A stretch of DNA of 64,000 bases, taken from a virus. The stretch is taken from positions 83,249 to 147,248 of the IMG/VR virus record IMGVR_UViG_3300032224_001591. The stretch is one strand, 5' to 3'. The stretch's first letter is position 1. Each line of letters starts with the position of its first letter. This document shows, piece after piece, positions 16,729 to 24,678 of the stretch. Under the pieces are notes generated by a model that had not been told where the DNA came from, ran no database searches, and worked only from the letters and a program-made list of their open reading frames with translations. The translations under genes and the position numbers were made by a program.

Positions 16729-18441
16729 ATGGACAATAACTTAATATCAGATTATACACAGTGGGAAGCAGGTAAAGATTATCCCGAATTTTTCGACGAA
16801 ATCTCTCTTGCTACAATATCAAAAGGTTATCTTTTACCTGGTGAAACGCCTAAAAAAGCATATAAAAGAGTTGCGGCGGCTGTAGCACAACGTATTAACC
16901 GCCCTGACTTAGAAAGTAAATTTTTTAAATACATTTGGAATGGATGGATTGGACTTGCAAGCCCTGTTCTCTCAAACACGGGAACTGACAGGGGATTGCC
17001 AATCAGCTGCTTTGGGATCGATACTCCGGATTCAATCAGAGGCATTGGCCTTACAAACGCTGAACTTATGCGACTCACAAGCCTTGGAGGCGGTGTCGGG
17101 ATCTCATTGTCAAGAATTAGACCTAGAGGAAAAGAAATTACCGGAAACGGAAAATCAGAAGGAGTAGTACCTTGGGCTAAAATTTATGATTCTTCAATTA
17201 TTGCTACAAATCAAGGTAGTGTAAGAAGAGGAGCAGCATCAGTAAACTTAAATATCGAACACCCTGATATTAAGGAATTTTTAAATATTCGTAGACCTAA
17301 AGGTGACCCAAATCGCCAATGTTTAAACTTACATCAGTGTGTTGTGATAAATGATAGTTTTATGCGTAGAATTGAAAACCGCGACCCTGAAGCAATTTCA
17401 TTGTGGTTAGAGGTATTAAAAACACGTATGGAAACTGGTGAACCTTACGTTATGTGGGAAGATAATGTTAATAAAGATAATCCTATTGCTTATGCAATGA
17501 ATAATCTTAAAGTATCAATGACAAACATTTGTACTGAAATTACATTATTCACAGATGAAGAACATAGCTTTATTTGTTGTTTATCTTCACTTAACTTAGC
17601 AAAATATAATGAATGGAAAGATACGGATTGTGTTGAAACAGCAATTTACTTCTTAGATGGTGTAATGGAAGAATTTATCCAAAAAACCAATGGTAAAGAA
17701 AGTATGCGTCGTACACATAATCACGCTAGAAAAGGTAGAGCATTAGGTTTAGGTGTAATGGGATGGCATACATTCTTACAAGCACAAAACTTACCATTCA
17801 ATTCAGTTGCATCAACAGCTTGGACACATAAAATATTTAGTGATATTAAGACTAAAGCAGAAGCGGCGTCAATGAAATTAGCACAAGAATATGGTGAACC
17901 GCAATGGTGTAAAGGTACTGGTATGAGAAATACTCACTTGTTAGCTATCGCACCTACCGTGTCAAATTCGGTTATAACGGGCGGAATAAGCGCAGGCATC
18001 GAACCTTTACCCGCTAACATATACACGTTTAATGGAGCGAAGGGTACGTTCATTAGAAAAAATAAATCATTAGAAGCTTTATTGGAATCTAAAGGACATA
18101 ACACTGAAGATGTTTGGGATAGAATATTAGGAGATGGTGGTTCAGTACAAAATCTATCAGATGATATTTTAACACCAACTGAAAAAGAAATATACTTAAC
18201 ATTCAGCGAAGTTAACCAATTAGAATTAGTTCGTCAAGCAGCAATTCGCCAAAAATATATTGACCAAACACAGTCATTAAATTTAAGCTTTGACCCTACA
18301 GATTCACCAAAATGGATTAATCAAGTACATATGGAAGCGTATAAATTAGGTATTAAAACGCTTTATTATTTACGTACCGATTCAGTCATAAAAGGTGATT
18401 TAGGTTCTCGCACAGCTGATTGTATCGCCTGTGAGGGGTAA
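16729..18441 (+). CDS. nrdA: Ribonucleotide reductase large subunit (class I NrdA)
   Basis: 570 residues, against about 750 for T4 or E. coli NrdA. The shortfall is mainly N-terminal: no ATP-cone precedes the catalytic barrel, so dATP shut-off by that site is not expected. Active-site landmarks are present: ISCFGIDT, NICTEITL, CCLSSLNL, PTVSNSVITGG with GIEPL, and the C-terminal DCIACEG cysteine pair that takes electrons from thioredoxin. Two stretches (about 16950-17120 and 17945-18060) have clearly atypical, GC-rich codons at the most conserved sites. A terminator follows. Confidence 0.93.
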   Translation: MDNNLISDYTQWEAGKDYPEFFDEISLATISKGYLLPGETPKKAYKRVAAAVAQRINRPDLESKFFKYIWNGWIGLASPVLSNTGTDRGLPISCFGIDTPDSIRGIGLTNAELMRLTSLGGGVGISLSRIRPRGKEITGNGKSEGVVPWAKIYDSSIIATNQGSVRRGAASVNLNIEHPDIKEFLNIRRPKGDPNRQCLNLHQCVVINDSFMRRIENRDPEAISLWLEVLKTRMETGEPYVMWEDNVNKDNPIAYAMNNLKVSMTNICTEITLFTDEEHSFICCLSSLNLAKYNEWKDTDCVETAIYFLDGVMEEFIQKTNGKESMRRTHNHARKGRALGLGVMGWHTFLQAQNLPFNSVASTAWTHKIFSDIKTKAEAASMKLAQEYGEPQWCKGTGMRNTHLLAIAPTVSNSVITGGISAGIEPLPANIYTFNGAKGTFIRKNKSLEALLESKGHNTEDVWDRILGDGGSVQNLSDDILTPTEKEIYLTFSEVNQLELVRQAAIRQKYIDQTQSLNLSFDPTDSPKWINQVHMEAYKLGIKTLYYLRTDSVIKGDLGSRTADCIACEG

Positions 18442-18463
18442 TGGACTTTTATATAATTTGATA

Positions 18464-18484
18464 GGGGGTCTTTTGACCCCCTTT
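18464..18484 (+). terminator. Rho-independent terminator after nrdA
   Basis: Perfect 7-bp stem GGGGGTC (18464-18470), TTTT loop, GACCCCC (18475-18481), followed by TTTC. It separates the replication/nucleotide operon from the exported-protein cassette. Confidence 0.88.
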
Positions 18485-18546
18485 CATATTTATGTATAAC
18501 AAGTTGTCTTAAATAGTTCTATAAACCCTTAAATTATTTAAACAAC

Positions 18547-19653
18547 ATGAAAAAACTTCTTTTAGCACTATTGTGCTTGATCCCTGCGGTAACATTCGCG
18601 CAAACGGGTCCCGCTGCTCCCGGAGCAGGTAATTACCTATTAATTGACACCACTTACACCGTAGGTACGTCAGTAGCAAACCAAACCAAAGCAAAAATCA
18701 CGTACAAAAACTCAACAGGTACGAAAGTAACCGGGGTTCAGTTCCGTGTATTCTATGATAAGGTTGCGTTTAAAACACCATCAGTAGCATTAGTTACAGC
18801 AAATTCAGATTTGAACTTGCAATATGTAAATGATACTACAAATGGTAATATCACTATTACATTAGTGTACATTGGTAGTTCTTCTACTTATACACTACCA
18901 AATGCTGAAACGTTTGAAATTACGTTCAACCACGCTCCAGCAGCAACATTCCAGTATTTAACAGCAATTGATTCGATGAAGTTTACAGGTGCTTTATCTT
19001 ATAGTCAATTAGCATCTAAACAATCAGGTATGGATACTACCTTAAGCTTATATAGCTATGGTGGTTATTTTTACAGACCTAGATTTACTTACACAGCTAC
19101 ATTTACAAACGTAACTGGTACTCCATCTAAAAACATCACTGTATCATTAGAGAAAAAACCTAAAACAAGTGGTGCTTGGACTATCGTTACAACTAAATCA
19201 ACTGGATTAACGGGTACTGTATCTTATGATGAATTCATTGATACTACTTATTGGGCAGTTAGATTAGAAGTTAAAGGCGATACAATATCAACGGGTAATA
19301 TAGTTTCAGTAGCAGATGCTCAAAAAGTAAACCAATTCGTATTAGGCACAGCAACACCAGCAGGATTTGATTTTTATTCATCTGATGTAAATGGTGATAA
19401 TCAAATCTCAATCTCAGATGCTTATGTAATATTTGGTAGAATTGCAGGTAGATTTAATACTTGGGTTAACAACGTTAAAGATATTAAATTCTTTACAGCA
19501 ACCGAATACAATACAATTAACACATCAACAACTAACTTAACAGCAACTACACCAGGAGTAACCAATTTCACATACAATATCGTAGCAGGCCAACCAAACT
19601 CAGTAACATATTACGTGTTAGGTATGGGTGATGCTAATGGAACGGGTATATGA
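18547..19653 (+). CDS. Secreted cohesin-like/dockerin protein, N-terminal part of a split T9SS cargo
   Basis: 368 residues. A clear signal peptide (KKLLLALLCLIPAVTFA, cut before QTG) leads into a cohesin-like beta domain (about 30-150; KITYKNSTGTKVTGVQFRVFYD), a second beta domain, and near residue 280 a dockerin-type calcium loop DVNGDNQISISD. The frame stops at a TGA (19651-19653) directly before the ATG of the next ORF, which is in the same frame and continues the domain series to a T9SS sorting signal. I infer one ancestral 630-residue protein broken by a nonsense codon, or expressed as two coupled parts. Location: periplasm or cell surface. Confidence 0.75.
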   Translation: MKKLLLALLCLIPAVTFAQTGPAAPGAGNYLLIDTTYTVGTSVANQTKAKITYKNSTGTKVTGVQFRVFYDKVAFKTPSVALVTANSDLNLQYVNDTTNGNITITLVYIGSSSTYTLPNAETFEITFNHAPAATFQYLTAIDSMKFTGALSYSQLASKQSGMDTTLSLYSYGGYFYRPRFTYTATFTNVTGTPSKNITVSLEKKPKTSGAWTIVTTKSTGLTGTVSYDEFIDTTYWAVRLEVKGDTISTGNIVSVADAQKVNQFVLGTATPAGFDFYSSDVNGDNQISISDAYVIFGRIAGRFNTWVNNVKDIKFFTATEYNTINTSTTNLTATTPGVTNFTYNIVAGQPNSVTYYVLGMGDANGTGI

Positions 19654-20439
19654 ATGGCAAGACTGACGCCTATAAAAATTACTAACCCAAACAATAGTGA
19701 CTATATTATAGACGAAACAGTCGAATACTTGGCTAACTTGAATACGATTGAAGTTAGATTGCCATCTTTATCAGTTGATGAAGGTAATTTAGTAAACATA
19801 CCTATAAAGGTTTTTACTAATGGTGAAAGATTAGGAGCATTACAGCTTGCGATGAAATTTGATACAACATTATTAGCATTTAAAGGTGTAATAGCTGAAG
19901 AAAAAGTTGGTAATTGGATGTCATTTGTGAATCCAAATAGCGGAGTGATTGAGTGGGGTGGATATGATGTTACTAATAACGAACACTTATTAAATAATGA
20001 AGAACAAGTTTTAACGCTTCAATTTCAAGCATTAAAACCTAAAGCAAATTGGAATACATCACCGTTGTATGTTACTCGCAAATTTGCGGGTAACAGTACA
20101 GCGACTGACTTAAACATAACCCCAACTGATGGTAGAGTTGAGATTAAAAGAATTAAAAATCCAAACGCGATTCAAGACGATGCTGTAGCAACTATACAAG
20201 TAAGTCCAAATCCAACAACAGGAGAAATAACAGTTCAATTCTCAGTACCTAAAGACGGACAAACAATGGTTGCACTATATGACCAAAATGGAAGAAAAAT
20301 ATATACAGTTGTCGAGGGAAACATGCCTAAGGGTATTTATACGTATAAAGCAAACATTAGTGATTTTAAAGCAGGTATGTACGTAGCTAATTTAAGTACT
20401 AGTGAATATAAAACATATAGTAAATTAATATTAAATTAA
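19654..20439 (+). CDS. Cohesin domain plus Por/T9SS C-terminal sorting domain
   Basis: 261 residues starting right after, and in frame with, the TGA that ends the previous ORF. The first 40 residues (ARLTPIKITNPNN) read as the continuation of the upstream domain. A cohesin-type domain follows (about 45-150; LPSLSVDEGNLVNIPIKVF, LGALQLAMKFD). The last 75 residues are a Por secretion tail: SPNPTTGEITVQF, ALYDQNGRKIY, GIYTYKANI, GMYVANL. In Bacteroidota this tail sends proteins through the type IX system to the cell surface. Alone it has no signal peptide, so export depends on being joined to the upstream part by readthrough. Confidence 0.75.
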   Translation: MARLTPIKITNPNNSDYIIDETVEYLANLNTIEVRLPSLSVDEGNLVNIPIKVFTNGERLGALQLAMKFDTTLLAFKGVIAEEKVGNWMSFVNPNSGVIEWGGYDVTNNEHLLNNEEQVLTLQFQALKPKANWNTSPLYVTRKFAGNSTATDLNITPTDGRVEIKRIKNPNAIQDDAVATIQVSPNPTTGEITVQFSVPKDGQTMVALYDQNGRKIYTVVEGNMPKGIYTYKANISDFKAGMYVANLSTSEYKTYSKLILN

Positions 20440-20440
20440 A

Positions 20441-20569
20441 ATGAAAAAATTATTAATATTTATAGTTATAACAATGTTAAGTTCTTGCGTTGTTATGGTA
20501 AAACCAAAATACGGATGTAAAGGTAATTATTTCCACCATCCAATCCATAAAATAAAACACCATTTTTAA
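20441..20569 (+). CDS. Small lipoprotein, possible outer-membrane spanin
   Basis: 42 residues (MKKLLIFIVITMLSSC and onward), with a signal sequence ending in the lipobox LSSC, leaving a mature lipoprotein of about 28 residues that is rich in His and Lys. Its start is one base after the previous stop and its stop abuts the next ATG. Small size, lipobox and position among holin- and spanin-like genes suggest an Rz1-type outer-membrane lysis lipoprotein; a surface-associated role is also possible. Confidence 0.62.
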   Translation: MKKLLIFIVITMLSSCVVMVKPKYGCKGNYFHHPIHKIKHHF

Positions 20570-20920
20570 ATGAAAAATCCATTTAATAAATTACTAGGAC
20601 AACCAGATCCAGTACAAGTAGAAGATAAAAATCGCTTCTATTACATGTTGCAACAAATGCAAGTTAATCGTTGGAAAATTACAGGTATTGTATTATTCCT
20701 ATTTTTCTTTATCATATTCGGTATTAATATGGCCGTTATGTTTAAATTAGAAATAGCTGAAAATTGGAAAGAAATGTTACTTATATTATTAGGTGCATTC
20801 GTAGGTAACTTAAATAAAGTAGTAGACTACTGGTTTAACTCTGAAGACAGAGATAAAATGCTAATTCAGAAAGTAGACGAAGAAGACGGAGTATCATTAT
20901 CAAACACTTTAAATCCATAA
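20570..20920 (+). CDS. Two-span membrane protein, holin-like
   Basis: 116 residues. A cytoplasmic N-terminal 35 residues precede a strongly hydrophobic helix (ITGIVLFLFFFIIFGINMAV), a short charged loop and a second helix (MLLILLGAFVGNLNKVVDYW), then an acidic tail. The topology fits class II holins or small accessory membrane proteins. It starts immediately after the lipoprotein stop. There is another two-helix holin-like gene at 25158, so one of the two may be an antiholin or unrelated to lysis. Confidence 0.55.
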   Translation: MKNPFNKLLGQPDPVQVEDKNRFYYMLQQMQVNRWKITGIVLFLFFFIIFGINMAVMFKLEIAENWKEMLLILLGAFVGNLNKVVDYWFNSEDRDKMLIQKVDEEDGVSLSNTLNP

Positions 20921-20924
20921 TAAA

Positions 20925-21257
20925 ATGTCAGAAGAACAAAATGTAGAGACTAACGACGGAACTTGGTCAGGTCTTAAAAAAACAATCGTTGGTGCAATTT
21001 CAACAGCAGTATTAGCAGGTGGTACTTGGGTTACTACAACATTATTTGGTGGTGGTCACGATAAAGAAGAGACTAAAACTGAACAACCCGCAGCCGCTCC
21101 TGTTATTAATGTTAATTTAGAAAATAACAATACTAACCAACAAAAACAATCAGGTGGAACTACTACAATTATTAAAGAAAAAACTGTAGAAAAAGCAGCT
21201 CCAGCTAAAGAAGAAAAACCAGCTAAAAAATCTGAAACAGAAGACGCTCCATGGTAA
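20925..21257 (+). CDS. Single-span membrane protein with low-complexity tail
   Basis: 110 residues: acidic N-terminus, one likely membrane helix (TIVGAISTAVLAGGTWVTTTLF), then a Pro/Ala/Lys/Glu-rich and Asn-rich tail (NVNLENNNTNQQKQSGG). It overlaps the CsgG-like gene downstream by 7 bases. No enzyme motif is seen; an envelope tether is a reasonable guess. Confidence 0.55.
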   Translation: MSEEQNVETNDGTWSGLKKTIVGAISTAVLAGGTWVTTTLFGGGHDKEETKTEQPAAAPVINVNLENNNTNQQKQSGGTTTIIKEKTVEKAAPAKEEKPAKKSETEDAPW

Positions 21258-21958
21258 GATTATTAATCATATTATTGTTTTTACCTTTGTTTTCTTGTGC
21301 TCAAATTGGTAGCATAAAAACAGAAAAATTTAAAGCTAAATTTGAAACCGGGATCTCTATAGACTCGGTTTCAAACTATACTGATACTATCAAAGTACCA
21401 ATTCAATTATTAAAAATTGGATTTACTGAAGAATTATATGAAATGTATCCTGAATTAAAGGATAAACGTGTTGGTTTAGGTGTAACAAATATTGTTATTG
21501 AATACCTTGAAATGACTAATCGTTTTGAATTTACAGAAGATAAATTGGAAATTAAAGAAAGAATGATTAACCAATTTAAAGCATCTGCTAAAGGATTTAC
21601 TGAAAACAAATTAGATGGTAAAGGTAAAATTAAACTAGCTAAATATTTCGTTTATATTGAAGTATATGACTTCAGTGTTTCCGAAGACGAAGTTGTAAAA
21701 GTAAAAGGTAAAGCAACAGCAACACAAACTACTCGTTTAGGTTTACAAGTTAAATTTGTAGATGCTGAATCAGGAACTATTATTACAGGTAGTGATATGG
21801 GTGAAGCATCAACTGTAAAAACATCTTCAATCTTAAGCGATGTAGATGAAATTAAATTTAACCAATCTACAATTGGTATTACAACTAAAAAAGCACTTGA
21901 ATCAGCTAGTGCTAATGTTATTGTAAAATTAATTAAAAAAGGAGTATTTAAGTCATAA
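21251..21958 (+). CDS. CsgG-like outer-membrane lipoprotein
   Basis: 235 residues. An N-terminal signal (RLLIILLFLPLFSC) ends in a lipobox-like FSC, and the second half carries the CsgG pattern: KGKATATQTTRLGLQVKFVD, AESGTIITGSDMGEAS, and FNQSTIGITTKKALESA. CsgG forms a nonameric outer-membrane pore for curli subunits in E. coli, and CsgG-like genes have been annotated in some marine myophages (from memory). Here it lies between envelope genes and overlaps its downstream neighbour (TAATG). It would sit in the host outer membrane; whether it exports cargo or permeabilises the membrane is unknown. Confidence 0.68.
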   Translation: MVRLLIILLFLPLFSCAQIGSIKTEKFKAKFETGISIDSVSNYTDTIKVPIQLLKIGFTEELYEMYPELKDKRVGLGVTNIVIEYLEMTNRFEFTEDKLEIKERMINQFKASAKGFTENKLDGKGKIKLAKYFVYIEVYDFSVSEDEVVKVKGKATATQTTRLGLQVKFVDAESGTIITGSDMGEASTVKTSSILSDVDEIKFNQSTIGITTKKALESASANVIVKLIKKGVFKS

Positions 21959-22278
21959 TGAAAACAAAATTATTTGTACTAGCACTTATTTTAATAGTTG
22001 TAACAAACGCTTATTTTAAATATACTGAGCGTAAGGAAATAATTAAACAAAATGAAGAATTAGTTCAAACCATAAATGCTGTAGAAAAAACAGTTAAAGA
22101 TTATAAAAAAATAGTTACTGAAGTAGAAAATGATCCTTGCTTAACAGAAGGAGCAGCTGCCGCTATTATAGATAGTGCAATTACTGGAAGTGATAGTTAT
22201 ACTGAAACAGGTTACCAAGATCCCTCAATGGTTGTAATAGATTCAGTATTGGCTATAACTTCAAAAGTAAACAAATAA
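21958..22278 (+). CDS. Membrane-anchored coiled-coil protein, i-spanin-like
   Basis: 106 residues. One N-terminal membrane helix (KLFVLALILIVVTNAYF) is followed by a charged coiled-coil stretch (ERKEIIKQNEELVQTINAVE, KTVKDYKKIVTEVE) and a small periplasmic tail with a single Cys. This is the layout of Rz-type inner-membrane spanins. Its start overlaps the CsgG-like stop and its own stop overlaps the next start, so it is translated with envelope partners. Spanin function is inferred from topology only. Confidence 0.55.
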   Translation: MKTKLFVLALILIVVTNAYFKYTERKEIIKQNEELVQTINAVEKTVKDYKKIVTEVENDPCLTEGAAAAIIDSAITGSDSYTETGYQDPSMVVIDSVLAITSKVNK

Positions 22279-23519
22279 TGAAATATTTACTAACCATATT
22301 GTTAGTAATAGTTGGATTGGTTAGCTACGGCCAATCCTTCAACTATGCTTACTTCGATCCGTGTGACGGTAATTTAAAAACAGTAGCTGTTCCTTTAGGA
22401 CAAAATCAAATAGCAGTTACTTACTTTAATCAAGTAAAATCATTTGACTTAATAGATTTAACAAATGGTGTATTTGATACTTGGGTAAAAAATACTTATA
22501 ACACTTATAGAACAACTTCACCTTGTGCTGGTGTAGGTATTACAAATGTAATAACACAATCTCAAGGTACAACTGTTACTTTAACAGGTATAATAAATAC
22601 AGTTGCTAATCTATCATTTCCTAGCCCTAACGCTCCTGATCCTAACGAACCACCAGCAACACCTGATATAGATGTAAGTAGTGATGTTGGAGGTGGAGAA
22701 GGAACTGGAGGTGATATAGGTGGAGGTGGAGACGCAGCAGGCGGAGGATCAGATGTAATGAGTGGAACAAGCAATAGTATTAAATCATCAGACGGAGGAG
22801 GAGATAGCGGAGGAGGAAGTGGAGGTTCATCTGGTGGTGGGAGTAAAAGTGGAGGTGGTAGTAATAAATCATCTTCAAACCAAAAACAAAATGTTTTAAA
22901 ACCAACAGTAATTGGCTCAAGTGATTTAGTGGCTTATAGTTCAGCTGATAAAACTAGAGGTGGTAAAATATCAGGTGGTTATACTTCAACTAGATGGGAT
23001 GGATTAAGAACAAGTGGTTGTTTATTTGATTATTCAACTCAAATACAAGGACCTAACATTACTGGTTTTTATGGTTGGATAGGTAAGAAACGAACTACAT
23101 TATTATCAAACACAGTATCAATTGGATTTGAAGGTAAAGGTTCACTTTACAATTCAGTTGCGTTTGGTCAAGTAGTTAACTGGGCTGGTATTAAATTAGT
23201 TTATATGGCTTCGGCTTCATATGGACATATTTATAAACAGCAACTAATTGGTACTTCAGCGATTGTAGGTGCAATGTATGATTTTAAAATAGCAAAAGTT
23301 ATAGGTGTTAAGTTAACTAGTTTATTAGTTTATTCTCCTTACATGCAATACTATAACGATTTACTTTTAAAATCACCATTAGTAGTATTACCATCAATAG
23401 GTACTAATGTTAGTTTAACTAAAAACTTTAAAATTAATTTGAATTTAGGAGGTGCTTATCAAGTAGGTACTGGTGCTCTAAATTATTCATTTATTATAGG
23501 TTCTAGAATAGCATTATAA
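22278..23519 (+). CDS. Secreted outer-membrane beta-barrel-like protein with Gly-rich linker
   Basis: 413 residues. A signal peptide (KYLLTILLVIVGLVSYG) leads to a small N-terminal domain (about 20-120), a 70-residue Gly/Ser/Asp-rich linker (about 130-200), and a C-terminal half of alternating strands (GFYGWIGKKRTTLLSNTVSI, GKGSLYNSVAFGQVVNWAGI) ending YSFIIGSRIAL, as expected for an outer-membrane barrel. It overlaps both neighbours by a base or so. A surface receptor-masking or anchoring protein is one possibility; no specific family is recognised. Confidence 0.6.
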   Translation: MKYLLTILLVIVGLVSYGQSFNYAYFDPCDGNLKTVAVPLGQNQIAVTYFNQVKSFDLIDLTNGVFDTWVKNTYNTYRTTSPCAGVGITNVITQSQGTTVTLTGIINTVANLSFPSPNAPDPNEPPATPDIDVSSDVGGGEGTGGDIGGGGDAAGGGSDVMSGTSNSIKSSDGGGDSGGGSGGSSGGGSKSGGGSNKSSSNQKQNVLKPTVIGSSDLVAYSSADKTRGGKISGGYTSTRWDGLRTSGCLFDYSTQIQGPNITGFYGWIGKKRTTLLSNTVSIGFEGKGSLYNSVAFGQVVNWAGIKLVYMASASYGHIYKQQLIGTSAIVGAMYDFKIAKVIGVKLTSLLVYSPYMQYYNDLLLKSPLVVLPSIGTNVSLTKNFKINLNLGGAYQVGTGALNYSFIIGSRIAL

Positions 23520-24676
23520 TGAAACATTTATTAACTATATTATTCGTTTTATTATCATTTGTAGGTTACAGTCAATTTACTTACAGTGGTTATATTTATA
23601 ATTCAGATGGATCAGGAGCAAATAATGTGCCTGTTAAAGTATATAAACGTACAACCACAACTACATCTACAGGTACTACATCAGTAAGAATATTTAGAAC
23701 ACACGCTGGTAATGGTAGTACAAATCAATATGCTCAGTGGCCACTGAGTAGAGTAGAAATGGATAAATGTTTTAATACCGCTTATACAAATACTACTTTA
23801 TGGTGGAGTGGCAGTTTAGCAGCTACAGCATCTTTAAATTTTAACGCTTATACAACATTAACATCAGCTGGAGCATCAGTACCAGGTGGTGGGGATTATT
23901 ATGCTACTGAAGTTACATTTGTAATTTATCCTAAAGAAACAGGAACATATACTTTTGGATTAACATCAGACGATGGTGGTGATTTATGGTTAGTTGGATA
24001 TGGAAATGTAATTGAATGGTATGGAGGTAAAGGTACAGGTCAATATGTTTATGGTAGTGTTAGTTTAACAGCAGGAACCGCTTATACATTTATAGCTAGA
24101 ATGCAAGAATATGCTGGGGGTGATGGTTTATTAGTTTATTGGAAACGTCCTTCACAAGTGAGTTATTCATTACAAACAGACGAAATAGGACAATCATCAA
24201 CTTCAACTACAGCTTGGGCTTTAGATGCTACTGCTTATACAAATTCGTCAGGATTATATTCAATATCAAGACCAACAGGTACAGGTGTTGAATGGTATTT
24301 ACAATATGATGCTCCAACACCCGTTACAGCGCTCACAAATACTGATATAACAGCAGTAAGTAATATAGTTAATACTAAAACAGCATTTAATGGTATTTAC
24401 TATTACATGTATGATGTAAATGGAGATAACAAAGTAACAATATCAGACGCCTATTATATTAGTGGTAGAAAATGGAATATATTTACTGATTGGATTAGTT
24501 CATTTAAATCAAGATACTTTACTCCAGCGCAATATAATGCTATTAAAGCAACAACATCAAATCTAAAAACAACATATCCAGGTGTAAGTTCAATTACAAC
24601 AAATAGCCCTACATCAGGCGGCACAGCAAACTATTATTTAATCGCACCTGGTTATTCAGGAGCAGTAAGTTACTAA
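23519..24676 (+). CDS. Secreted PA14-like plus dockerin-like protein
   Basis: 385 residues. The signal peptide (KHLLTILFVLLSFVGYS) precedes a PA14-like beta domain (about 110-230; FVIYPKETGTYTFGLTSDDG, GGDGLLVYWKRPSQ), known as a carbohydrate-binding or adhesive fold. Near residue 299 a dockerin-type loop DVNGDNKVTISD begins a C-terminal module that matches the one in the 18547 gene (ISDAY, FTPAQYN against FTATEYN, TSNL and PGV). It lacks a T9SS tail, so it may reach the surface by binding the cohesin protein. Adhesion or glycan binding is inferred. Confidence 0.65.
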   Translation: MKHLLTILFVLLSFVGYSQFTYSGYIYNSDGSGANNVPVKVYKRTTTTTSTGTTSVRIFRTHAGNGSTNQYAQWPLSRVEMDKCFNTAYTNTTLWWSGSLAATASLNFNAYTTLTSAGASVPGGGDYYATEVTFVIYPKETGTYTFGLTSDDGGDLWLVGYGNVIEWYGGKGTGQYVYGSVSLTAGTAYTFIARMQEYAGGDGLLVYWKRPSQVSYSLQTDEIGQSSTSTTAWALDATAYTNSSGLYSISRPTGTGVEWYLQYDAPTPVTALTNTDITAVSNIVNTKTAFNGIYYYMYDVNGDNKVTISDAYYISGRKWNIFTDWISSFKSRYFTPAQYNAIKATTSNLKTTYPGVSSITTNSPTSGGTANYYLIAPGYSGAVSY

Positions 24677-24678
24677 TT

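Noticed and set aside
19651-19653. Genome-wide recoding of TGA as tryptophan
   Set aside because: TGA ends several genes cleanly at ATGA or TTGA overlaps (34079, 43229, 43871, 44780, 50284, 51084, 51605), so it is a normal stop here.
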